Made by a program: the position numbers and the translations under genes. The notes below the pieces were generated by a model. It searched no databases. It worked only from the letters and a program-made list of their open reading frames with translations, and was not told the origin of the DNA. Source: Salticus scenicus (Eukaryota; Arthropoda; Arachnida; Araneae; Salticidae). From it: DNA of 64,000 bases. This document shows, piece after piece, positions 25,008 through 35,784 of this stretch. Every line of letters starts with the position of its first letter. Position 1 is the first letter of the stretch. The stretch covers positions 103,400,436 through 103,464,435 of the forward strand of contig OZ005662.1 in NCBI GenBank assembly GCA_963930645.1. The letters run 5' to 3'.

Positions 25008-25200
25008 TGGAAGACGGGAAGTTCTGGGGTCAATCACAGGTCGCACTCAACGACGCAGCCATCCGGCGTTTTTCGTGGATTTCTCTGAAACTCACGTGAA
25101 TATATGTTAAGAACTCTTAGAAAGACCTCCCACGGAAGGCATTCCACATTAAATTCAGCTTTCTAGTGCAGACAGTTGCCCTTAATCCGAATAAATTGCA
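25008..25200 (+). mobile_element. SINE fragment (AACC-tailed family)
   Basis: The segment gctggaagacgggaagttct, ggtcaatcacaggtcgcac, a degraded ccatccggcg and 'agaaagacctcccacggaag' aligns with the body of the SINEs at 37934 and 47509. The A-box head is absent and the B box is decayed. Old 5'-truncated or eroded copy. Confidence 0.65.
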
Positions 25201-25527
25201 TACCTTAAGTAATATTGCATTGAGATAATTGTTCATGTTCAATTCAATCACATTAAAATTGTTCATCAGTTGCATTTATAAAAGAGAGGTCACTAAAGAA
25301 TTTGTACGCTAATATTATAATGAAAATTTATCTCTTAATCAAAATCTGTGCAAAAGTTAATATTCTTGGTAATTTCAATCGCAACTTCACAAAACATAAA
25401 TCAAATAAAATTAACCGCAGGAACCTTGCTAAATTTATGAAACATATTTAATTAGAAATATTGAAATTTATTGATAAAATTACACTAAATAATTTATTTT
25501 ATTTTATTTATTTATTTATTTACTTTT

Positions 25528-25936
25528 TGAAAAATATAGTATTTTTTCGATTTATCATTCTATAAATTCTTATGTCGAAAGTAAACCATGTCATTCCTTG
25601 ATATCACGTTCGGGATTATCATTAAGAACTCGTGAAACTTATTTCTCATGCAAATATGTTAAAAACAACATGAATTCTTTTTGAAACCTTTCATTTTCAT
25701 GTTTTTTCAATACAATTTTAGTTACATTTCAGGAAATATAGTATTTTCTCGATCTATCATTAGAAAAAGTCTTATGTCGAAAGTAAACCATTTCTTTCTT
25801 TGATATCACGTTCGGGATTATCATTAAAAACTCATAAAACTTATTTCTCATGCAAATATGTTAAAAACAACATGGATTCTCTTTTAATATCTTTCATTTT
25901 ATTGTTTTTTCGATACAATTTTAGTTCCATTTCAGG
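25528..25936 (+). repeat. 204-bp tandem duplication
   Basis: Both units contain cttatgtcgaaagtaaacca, gatatcacgttcgggattat, cttatttctcatgcaaatat and tgttaaaaacaacatg in order, at a spacing of about 204 bp. They differ by scattered substitutions. The duplication is inside copy B; no matching tandem pair is seen in copy A. Confidence 0.85.
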
Positions 25937-26738
25937 AAATAAAATTTAAGGAAACAATTCTATACAGTCTTTATAAAAGTGCTTATTCAAATAAGCTATG
26001 TCCTTCTGTAAAATAATGTATAGTTTTAGATAAAAGCCCCAGAAAGCGGGACTCGTATTTTTATTAAATGAGAATTCTTGTTTTCGTCGGTATTGTGTTA
26101 TTTTTTGAGTAAATTTGCAGTCGTTTTTATTTCAAATACTTTTAAATATTTTATGAATGGGCTTTAGAATACATGCTATATATATATATATATATATATA
26201 TTTTTTTAGATTTTTTAAAGTGGTTAATATGACATTTTCCTATAAGTATTTATTATTTTATAATATTTTAAAATAATTCATGGAATTTTTTAGCAAAGAA
26301 GTTATGACTGGCAAAAAAACGAAGAAAATTCCAATTTTGCTTACATAATTGCTTTTAATAGCCCTCTTTGTAATGAAAAATTATCAATATAATAATTACT
26401 ATTTAAGTAAAAAGAAACTACAGAAAAAAAAGAAAGAATATTCAAATAACTTTAACTTTGTGGTGTAGAACTAATATTAAACTACATTAACTGGAATAAT
26501 CAGCACAGAAAATAATAATAGTAATAATAATAATAATAATAATTTACCTAATCATAATAACTCAAAATTTAAAATTTACACATGTCGGAAGAGTATAATA
26601 ATATAATAAACAAAACAAATTGAAAAAAATTACAGTTTTTTTATACATAGTTTTTTTTATTATTTTTAATATAAATATTTAACTTGTGAAATTTGAGAAA
26701 ATTCATGGAGCATTTATTTTAAAAAACAACACATTAGT

Positions 26739-26774
26739 TTTTTTTTTTTTTTTTTTTTTTGGGGGGGGGGGGGG
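26739..26774 (+). repeat. Poly(T)-poly(G) compound homopolymer
   Basis: A T run of about 22 passes directly into a G run of about 14. The G run could form intermolecular or slipped quadruplex structures and is also a common site of assembly error. No function is implied. Confidence 0.85.
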
Positions 26775-27189
26775 TACGAAAGGTTTTTTATTATAAGCAT
26801 TAAATAAAACTAAGCAGATATTCAAATTAATTGGGTAAGAAAATCATATGAAGAATATAAAGCAAGATATAGAAAATAAAATCTAAAACTTTTTTCTTTT
26901 GTGTGTGTGTGTGTGTGTTAGTACAGGATAAAATGATTTCTGATAATTATTGGAGAGTATATTTCATAAAAAACCCACTCATTATCTAAAGTTGCCTTTT
27001 TTTTCCCTAATATGTTAAAAAAATATTTTTTATTTTATTTCTTTAGTGAATAACTTTAATTTTTTCGTAGGTAAGTAGATTTTTGGCTGAATAAACAACA
27101 ATTAATTCAACTCTAATGTTGGAAATTTGTTAAAATATTAATGCACTATACGCGATTTTTTGCTGTATTCAATAGACAAAATATCGTTT

Positions 27190-27640
27190 TCTTAAACATT
27201 TTTATCTTCGGGTTTTCAATGGATTTACTCGTTTTAAGAGGTCATATGTACTTACACCTTGGCTTAATTTAATATCTATCAAATTTTGCTGAAACTTGAC
27301 CAACATTTTGCGTCGTCATTTCATTTTATCATAAACTTTTATATGGTAGTGCAGGACAAAATTTCATACAAATGCGCACAATGCAAATTATTTTTAAAGA
27401 TTAATTAGGAAATTAAATTAAATTATTTGTAATTGCAATACTCAACTAGGAAAAATAAACATGGATTATGCAGGAGAATTGCTTCCTTCCGCGGAAAAGA
27501 CCTCCCCTCGCGGCGCAGTTGTTCTCCAGAAGAGAGGGACGGGGGGGGGAGAAAATTTTTTAGTATGAGTATCTCCTAAGTGAATTTTTATAATGAGTAT
27601 CTTTAGGAGGTTCCCAAACTGGAAGACATTTTTTTATTAT
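27190..27640 (+). repeat. Core-repeat family copy in segmental copy B
   Basis: It has the core (gggttttcaatggatttact then cgttttaagaggtc), then 'atggtagtgcaggacaaaat', a reduced 'aatg...ttatttttaaagatta' block, and a GC-richer block with 'cctcccctcg' and 'ggcgcag' leading to a G run near 27540. The order matches 28960-29500. Copy A lacks it between about 17560 and 17580, so it inserted after the duplication or was lost from A. Confidence 0.6.
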
Positions 27641-27712
27641 GAGTATATTTCAAAAGAATCCATTACAATATTGCATTTATAACGAACGTTTGAATTATAC
27701 CGATCTCTGAAA

Positions 27713-27744
<32 letters not shown>

Positions 27745-28959
27745 GATGATGATGATAATGATAGAACATAAAATTGACTTTCTTTTGATATGCATTCGTG
27801 ATGTCAAATTTTTTGTCCAGTCGGGAGGAAAAAAGTCTATATTCGTCTTGAAAGATAATTTGAAGTAATTATAAATACTGAGTGAAGTTTTATACGAAAA
27901 TATAGAAACCAGTTTTATGATGGGTGCAAAAGTATTTTTTAATGCTTTATGTAGGCACAAAAAAATAAAATACTAACTAATATCACAATATTCATTCTTT
28001 TAAAACATATACTTTTAATAGAAATACTTTTTGAAAACGAGATTTTTAATAAAAGAAGTCAAGATTAATTTTTAGAATCAATTTATATAATTAAATAATA
28101 ATAATAAAAAATCTTTAAAAGTTTTTAAAGAAATATACATGTCGGCATTTTATAAAAATATACATTAATGCCCTTTCTTAAACAGCTTAAAAAGTTTAAT
28201 AGCAATACAAAACTAAAATTTAAATAATCTTTAGCTAAATTAAAAAAAAAAAGGATAGAAAAGGATAGACCAGTATTCTAAACCACAGCTTCAAAATTTT
28301 CATCATAAAAAAAAAAAACAAAAAAAACTTTTAACTACTTTATAAAAGCAAATAACTATGCAATTACTTAGATATTATTTTAAATGTAGTTTATTTGCTA
28401 GAATTTTAATAAAATTTCATATCTTGTAGAAGAAAAATTCTTCCAAATCGTTTTTATTAATATCCAATCTTTGTTAATTTTTTACGGAATTAGCAAATTA
28501 TATTTAATAAAAAAGAAAAAAAAGGAGGAGAAAATGCCCTGTACTACAACGCAAATACTTAAAAGTCGATTTTACATAAACAGTGTTTTTTATTTTTATT
28601 TAGTTTAAAACGCCCTTTCCAAGAAAAAGTTTTTTCAAATATATATATATAATTTTTTTCAATATCAACGTTTAAATAGTACGATAATAGCATTAAATAT
28701 AGCCTTTTTATAAAGAACTTTGCTGAAGAAAAAAGAAATTTCGTATTTTGTTTAATTTTTTTCTTATTTCGTTAAAAAAAAATCATGCCTTAGTTTATTC
28801 GTGCTTTAATAGGTAAGCAATTTCAATTAAAGGATAGCCTTAAATAAAATCCACTCCTTTATTTCTCTATACTAAATATGTCTAAAACTGTCTGAAATAA
28901 TAATATTGATATATTTTTACTTTATTCTATATATATGTATAACAAAAAACTGTTCTGTT

Positions 28960-29209
28960 CGTGAAAATTTTTGAACGCCAGTTTTTGATGGATTTACATG
29001 TTTTAAAACATCCCGAACACGATGTGACTGATTTCAGAAAGTGTCTGTCTGTGTGCGTTTATCACAACTTTTGTAGACTCTGTATCTCAAGGACCAATGA
29101 ACAAAATTAAACCAAACTTGGTATTTAATTGGATTCTGACATACTAAACTGGGGGTGGATTAATTTGGGGATTTGGGAAGTAATCGTTCAATAGATGGCA
29201 CTGTGCTAT

Positions 29210-29246
<37 letters not shown>

Positions 29247-29500
29247 TGGTACTATAGGACAAAAATTTGTTTAAATGTACGTAATGAGACTTATTTTTAA
29301 CGTGTGATTGTAAAAGTAATATGAATTATTGATAATGGTAGTAGTAAACCGGAAAAAAAGTTTGTGCATGTGGGAGCATAGCTTCCCCCATGGGGGTGGT
29401 ACACCAGTGGGTGTAAATTTTCAGTATGGGTATCACTCGAAAGATCTCGTTAATACCTTAAAAGCAAATGTTGAACTATAGATCTGTGATAATTTAAAAC
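28960..29500 (+). repeat. Core-repeat family copy, more complete distal part
   Basis: Core gatggatttacatgttttaa, then a 'gtgtctgtctgtgtgcg' tract, 'gtagactctgtatctcaagg', 'aatcgttcaatagatgg', a poly(T) run, 'gtacgtaatg...tatttttaacgtgtgattg', 'cttcccccatgggggtgg' and 'gtgtaaattttcagtatggg'. This is the fullest single copy in the window and joins the proximal part (2171) to the distal part (8640) in one unit. Noncoding. Confidence 0.65.
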
Positions 29501-30320
29501 AAAGTTATCGATCTTTTTCATTTTTTAACGAAAAAAAAAAAAAAAAAAAGAAAAGAAAAAAGAAAATCTTAGAAAAAGAAAAAGTAGCATTTCTTCTGAT
29601 ACTGGCACAAAATTGACTTTTTTTTTAACATTTAGTGTTATAATTCTATCAGATAAAAATCGCCTGCACTTATCATTGAAACCAATTTAATAATTTGATA
29701 AATATTTTGTACTGCATGAATTTGTGCAAAATTATATAGAAGAAATTCTGGTGCACTGTTAAAAATTTCTGTAAATTTAATGTAAATATTTATCCAGAGT
29801 CTCTGTAAATCTTCATATATATAAATCTCGTGTCACAATGTTTGTCCTCAATGGACTCCTAAACCACTTAACCGATTATAATAAAATTCGCACACCATGT
29901 GCAGTTCGATCCAACTTGAGAGATAGGATAGTTTAAATCTCAAATTATAGTCGCAATTTTAATTTATTGCTAATTATATGTCTGTTATTATTTGACAGTC
30001 ACAATTATCTGTTAACTCCAAATGATTCTAACAGATGTCGATACCTTTCGACTGGGTTGAAATGAAAGCTGAAATATATTTGGTGCTGCCATCTACACAA
30101 AGAATCTTCAACTTTTTAACCTATTAATAAATTTCGTATAATTCAATTATTTCCACTTTTTAAATTTTTGGTGTTAGCATAGCCGGCCACGTGTTACTTA
30201 GACTGAAGTGTAAATTGAATTCATATTATAATGAAGATAATACAGTGAAATTAATCCTGTTTTTTACTTATTTGTGCTTCATTGATCAAAACTTTATAAT
30301 TTTATATATATATATATATA

Positions 30321-31446
30321 TCTTTATATATAAAATTTATTATGTTTGTCCGCGATGAACTCCTAAACTAATGAGCCGATTTTAATGAAATTTGGACACT
30401 GTGTGCAATTTGGTCCAACTTGAGAGATAGGATAGTTTTTATTGCAAAATTCGCCTCCCAAAAGGGGGGGGGGGGAGGGGCCAAAACGTGATTTCACAAA
30501 CAAACAAACAAAAAAAAAAAAAAAAAAAAAAAAAAAATAGAAATGCAGATAGACTGTTCAAAATTGGTATAGAGAGGTTTTAGAGGCCTGCAAATCGAAT
30601 GAGGATATTTTCGAAAGTGTAAAGTTATTAGGAGGGGCGGGTAAGGGGGCGGAGGGGCAAAAAAATAAAAATAGCGTTACATCGCTAAAAATTGGTACAT
30701 AGAAGTTTTTGATACGTACAAATCGATTGCAGATATTTTCGAATTTGTAAAATTATTAAAAGGAGCGGGAAAGGGGGGGGGGCAGAGGAGCAAAATATAA
30801 AAATGGAGTTAGATCATTCAAAATTGGTGCATAGAATTTTTGATACCAACAAATCGATTGCGGATATTTTCGAATTTGTAAATTTATTAGGAGGGGCGGG
30901 AAGGGGGGCAGAGGGGCAAAAAATAAAAATATAGTTAGATCGTTCAAATTGGTGCATACAGGTTTTTGACACCTACAAATAAACTGTAGATATTTTCGAA
31001 TTTGTAAAATTATTTAGAATAGTGGGAGGGGGGAGGGCAAAGGGGCAAAATAATAGAAATAAGAGTTAGAACTTTGAAAATTAGTATTATTAAGTTTTAA
31101 GGCCCGATAAATCGATTGCGGATATTTTCGAAAGTATAGAGTTATTAAGAAGGGCGGGAACGGTGGATGAAGAAACGGTGCGCATGGTTTGCGCAGGTAT
31201 ACACTGCCGCAGGCAGTGGGGGTCCGAACAGATTATTCCACCAATGAGAGAAGATTTTTTTGTATTTTATATCATTTTCCTTTCGATAATATATGGATTC
31301 ATTATGAGTGTCGAACATTTTTCCCGATCAGATTTTTTTTTTCTCTTTTTTTTTCACATGTTAAAAATTAATGCAATTTTGAGAATTCTTTAATTATAGT
31401 GAATCATTTAAAAATAGGGACCAGCGAAGCGGGCTAAGTCTGCTAA
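30321..31446 (+). mobile_element. Probable second Helitron nested in the first
   Basis: A new 5' start (tctttatatataaaatttat, then tgtttgtccgcgatgaactc) preceded by A occurs at 30321. A different 3' end, accagcgaagcgggc followed by taagtctg and CTAA, occurs at about 31420-31446; it is the same end as the fragment at 7038 and close to the Helitron end at 47920. The base after is G rather than T, so the boundary is not ideal. A chimera of two Helitron ends is the alternative. Confidence 0.55.
30540..31165 (+). repeat. G-rich minisatellite, about five 130-bp units, within a Helitron
   Basis: The word gatattttcga recurs at 30604, 30732, 30863, 30989 and 31121 (spacings 128, 131, 126 and 132). 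Each unit also carries a caaattggt-like block, a caaatcgat block and a G-rich block such as gaggggcgggaagggggg. The runs of three or more G could form quadruplexes on the plus strand. Such arrays are common inside Helitrons; units have diverged. Confidence 0.8.
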
Positions 31447-32096
31447 GATCAAGGATGTTATCAAGGATGGTCTTTATTCGTAAATAATAATTTTAATATA
31501 TTGAATATTTTACTACATTATAATTCAACGTATAACATAGCCACAGCAACGCGTGGCCGGGTCTGCTAGTTTACAGTAATTCATAGTTAAAAGTGAATAA
31601 TAGAGATTCTCAATCTTTAGTCTGTATTTTTACCTAATTTTTTTATTTGGTTTTTGTAATTAAAATTAAAAATGACTGTTTCCAATTTAGAAAAAATATT
31701 CTAAATCCGAAATATATTCAAACCAATAATTAATTAAATTAATATTAGTTATAAAATCGAATGTATAAAATACATTTTTTAACATCTCCGTTTATTTTTC
31801 TCTGTAATTTTACATAAGACTTAAGATAATAAATTTCATAGAGTTTTCTGTCGAAATTTTTAACAGTGTGGTGACCACATTATACTACTTGATCATAACA
31901 TGCAACATTACCTGCACTATATTACAATTTCCAAAATGTATATGTAGAAATATTTTTCATTTACAAATTAATTACTTCATTAATCCTAGTTTAAATCTTA
32001 TTTAACCTATATAATAAAACACTATTTCAGAAATACAGATAAAATGTCATATATATTTTGCTTTCCGGATAAAGTTTAATGTATTATTTTTCTTTC

Positions 32097-32128
<32 letters not shown>

Positions 32129-32588
32129 AGATGCATTTCTCAGCTGTTACGGATGGTTATATTTTGAAATAAATGTATTATTATAACTGTCAATCATCCA
32201 AAATTGTTTTCAAGATGATTTATGGATGAAAACGAAAGTATCGCGATTATTCCGAAGCTGCAGTAGGAAGACAAAAAATATTTGATTTAATTTTCCGTTG
32301 ACATTTTTTGATAAATGTCAATATATAAAATTGTATGTTACACACTATGACCTCCTGATATGTGATAAAAATAAATTGTTTTCCCGTGTTTTCAAAATCA
32401 TAAAAGCTACAGCTACACATATACGTTATTACAAACAATAAGCAATAATGTCAATATTTTGCATACATCCACTTATGTTTTCACAATTCAGATTGATTTA
32501 TTGTAGGGTTTTTGATAAATTTAAATTTTTATTTAAAAGAGAAATGAAATTTTCATTTAATAAATGATGTAGTAGTATATTTATAAAG

Positions 32589-32796
32589 GTGTTGGTGCTT
32601 GGGATTAAGGACGATTGACTGCTGTAGAGCCTGAGGGGGAGTGCCTTCCATGTAGGTCCTAGCCCGTATTTACGCAAGTTTTGGAGAAAACCACGGAAAA
32701 CTCCGAACGGCTAGGCAAGCGAGCGCGACCTGGGATTGAACCCGGCACCTTTCGTTTACCAGCTTTGAGCGCAGAACCGCTCGGGAGCTGGTGGGC
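32589..32796 (-). mobile_element. tRNA-derived SINE (AACC-tailed family)
   Basis: On the minus strand: gcccaccagctcccgagcgg (A-box region), gccgggttcaatcccaggtc (B box), the gccgttcggagttttccgtg central block and 'acgcaagtttt...' continuing to a degraded tail near 32589. It aligns along its length with 11371-11598 and 37934-38168. It sits in segmental copy B and is absent from A. Confidence 0.85.
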
Positions 32797-33683
32797 ATAA
32801 GATAATAAAGATTTTAACTCCAGACTAAATCGTCTATTGTTATTTTGTATACATGTATTATCCATTACTCCATTTGCCAGTATATTTCCCCATAAGATAC
32901 AAACATTTCCCCACAGAATATAAATAATTCCAAAACAAAACCAAAAAAAAAAACATTATAGTGCTTTGTTTTCCATATCATGGTCAAGTGCGAAGGGTTC
33001 TGCCACATAATGCGAATAAAATACGTTTTTATATGTAGTTCAAAACAGTTGTACCATGTATGACAGTTATAACTATATGAGTTAGTAGAAATTCATTACG
33101 TTTAATATAAATGCGCGTTAAATCGAGCGTCCATTCTATTAATTTGTTCAGTCGTGTTAAATTTCTTAAACTGAAATAGCCAAAATAAACAGACATAGTC
33201 ATATATGTTATATACATGCATTATATACATGCATATATATACATTGGAAAAAACTGAAGAACTTTTTTATCATTTCAATCATGGGTGCAAATCTGCAGTT
33301 TTTGGGAACCATGACGATGATAATTAGAAATACATAAAATCTTGGAAAGAATTTTGAGAGCACGTGTAAACAGTCATAACTTCGACATTATTAGAAACAA
33401 ATAATTTATATTATTATAATGTTAAACTATTTATCATTGTAAATACTGATACAATTATAAATAATAAACTTTTTTTTTTATTTAACCCCTTCGGTCCCCA
33501 TGCACATTGTAATGTACATAACCCTTTTCGTGCTGTATTTTATGCTGTATAGGTTTAAACTTCGTCTCAACACCTAATGTACCTACAAGTGACCATTTAA
33601 CATGAAAGAATAACGTCTATAACGCCATCTGATTTTTGTGTGTTGAGTTATAGTACTTCTTATGTGAGTAGTTTGAAATTCGA

Positions 33684-35766
33684 ATGGCCGTGACAGCAGT
33701 AAGTAGCAAATATTGTTAGTTTTTCGTTCTTATTTTTTCAAATGAGTGTCAAAACATATACACATCACTAAAGTATGTATGGGTCTACGTAATAATGAAA
33801 TTGTACAAAAGATATTTACTTTGGCTTCGTATTATAACCTCTATAAAAAATATGTACATCCTAATGTACATCCTGTCCCAATCAGTGGAAACACTGTACA
33901 AAGTTTTCGATTTGAATTTTTTGCGAGTAATAGTTAGACATACAATTCTTAAAAATATTTTTGCAGATTATTTTATCCTTCAAGATTAAGAAACTAAATA
34001 AATCTAATTTAGAAAATGAAAAATATGTAGATAAACTATTAGAATTGTTGGAAAAGGGGGATGATTCGGATATTGATGACATAGAAGAAAGTGAAGATGA
34101 AGTTGGTGAAGATGAAAGAGTAAGAAGAGAACGGGAAGTTGAGGAAATCGGAGACAGTAGAGAAGATGAAATTTTAAATCCAGAGCCCACTACAGAAGGT
34201 TTTCGAAATAAGAAAAGAGTACGTTGGAGGAAACGAACACACGATGTACCAAAATTCGAATGGATAGAGAGTGACAAAATTGGCGATTCTATTGTATTGG
34301 ATCCTATGCAATATTTTTCTAAATATATAACAGATGAAATTTTTGAACAGATGGCCGAATGTACAAACATATAAGCACTTCAACAAGGACAAACTCGATT
34401 CAAACCAACAAATGTTATCGAAATTGAAACTTTATTTGGATTACATATTATGATTGGATGTCTAAATAAGTTCCCACGTATACGAATGTACTGGAGTTCC
34501 GTCCATGGCATAAATGTTTTCTTGGAAAACATGTCAAAAAATAGGTTCTTTCAGCTACGGACGATGCTACATTTGGTAAATAATTTAGAAAGGCCTAACG
34601 CTTGCACAGATAAATTTTACAAGGTCAGGCCTATTATGGATGCAGTGCTAAAGCGCTGTAAGGAATTAGAAATTGGACAAAATATTTCCATAGACGAAGA
34701 AATGATCCCATTTACAGGAAAAATAAACATGTTGCAATATGTTCAAAATAAACCATGTAAGTGGGGATTAAAAATTTTTGTATTATGCAGTCCAAATGGA
34801 CTTGCCCACAATTTTATACCATATCAAGGTAGTTCCACTGAAATAAACAGAGACAACGTGAAAAAATATGGCCAAAGTAGTGCAACTGTTTTAGAATTAC
34901 TAGAAATCGCAAAGAAAGAAGGTTATACAATGTATTTTGACAATTATTTCAACTCTTATGCTCTTCTTCTGCGATTATTGGAATTGAAAATGTATGTTGC
35001 TGGTACAGTTCGTATGAATAGGTTTTATAAACCACATTTTATATCTGATAAAGATATAAAAAAGAAGAAAAGAGGCTATTCCGAAGATCTAGTTAGTCAG
35101 GATGGCATTATCATGGTAAAGTGGCTGGACAACAAACTAGTTCATATGGCTTCCAACTTTGTTGGCACTGGAACAATTGATAAAGCAAAACTGTGGGATA
35201 AGCAAAAATCAGCATATATCGAAATTGATAGACCTGAAGTTGTTAGGCAATATAACAACAACATGGGAAGAGTTGATCTGCTCGATATGTATATAAGTTT
35301 ATATCGCATATATATTAGATCTCGAAAATGGACCCTTCGAGTAATTATGCATTTTGTGGATTTTGCTCTATCTAATAGTTGGATAGAGTATAAACAAGAT
35401 TGCATCGAAGCTAAAATTCATAAAAAAGATATTATGGATTTGTTGGAATTTCGTATGCACGTTTACAAAAGTTTATTTTATAAGAACAAGCTTGGAAATG
35501 TGAAGAAATGTGGTCGTCCTTCAAAAAGTGAAGGAGAAATTACACCGGACAGAAAAAGAAAATTTCGTTGCTGTGAGAAAAGACCAATAAGAGAAATTCA
35601 ACACGATAATGTGAACCATATGTCCCAAATCGATGATAAAAAAGAAGCAACACGGTGCAAGATGCCATTATGCAAAGGAAGGACACATTTTTATTGTGAC
35701 AAATGTCGTGTCCATTTGTGTTTAGTAAAAGAGAGGAATTGTTTTGAAAGATTTCACAGAAAATAA
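33684..35766 (+). pseudogene. piggyBac transposase with one in-frame stop
   Basis: The frame from 33967 to 35766 is open except for a TAA at 34372-34374; the 34375-34449 codons continue in the same frame into the 438-codon section from 34450. The N-terminal part is acidic (about 34050-34160), as is usual. DDE motifs remain: IDEEM with Asp at residue 82 of the 34450 section, YFDNYF with Asp 164, and VDLLD with Asp 276 and 279, followed by YR...SRKW. A C-terminal Cys-rich zinc-binding domain (CKMPLCKGRTHFYCDKC, then C and H residues) is intact. No ATG begins the open frame; tttttgcag before 33967 looks like a 3' splice site, and ATG GCC GTG ACA GCA at 33684-33698 followed by GTAAGT would join in phase over a 268-bp intron (inferred). 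Confidence 0.9.
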
Positions 35767-35784
35767 TAATTATATATATATATA

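Larger units (their letters stand above)
29810..31569 (+). mobile_element. Non-autonomous Helitron
   Basis: It begins with 5'-TC (tcttcatatatataaatctc), continues into tgtttgtcctcaatggactc and accgattataa words, and ends with a short GC hairpin (gccac...gcgtggc, about 31540-31558), ccgggtctg and CTAG. The base before is A and the base after is T, matching Helitron insertion between A and T with no duplication. No Rep-helicase gene is present. It matches the family of the minus-strand element at 54389-56115. Inside are a second apparent 5' end (30321), an internal 3' end (31446) and an inverted 3'-end relic near 30176-30196. Confidence 0.85.
29754..31868. mobile_element. CACTG-ended element interrupted by a Helitron
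   Basis: The left terminus cactgttaaaaatttctgta and the right terminus complementing to cactgttaaaaatttcgaca are inverted repeats, with more internal ctgtaaat/atttacag words. The flanks give a 5-bp tggtg on each side (29749-29753 and 31869-31873), a plausible target duplication. Removing the Helitron at 29810-31569 leaves about 355 bp, a normal MITE size. Same terminal motif as 528-714 and 45228-45509. Confidence 0.7.
22600..33420 (+). repeat. Segmental duplication copy B
   Basis: Direct-orientation paralogue of copy A, longer because it has received two core-repeat copies, a SINE and a SINE fragment, a 204-bp tandem duplication and the nested CACTG-element/Helitron. It is interrupted but collinear from about 22600 to 33420. 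The offset to A grows from about 7.15 kb at the left to about 11.6 kb at the right, reflecting those insertions. A purine-rich run (about 23500-23560) and many A/T runs are present. No coding exon is recognisable. Confidence 0.72.

Noticed and set aside
33882..34370. 162-codon minus-strand Ser-rich open frame
   Set aside because: It is the antisense shadow of the acidic N-terminal part of the piggyBac transposase.
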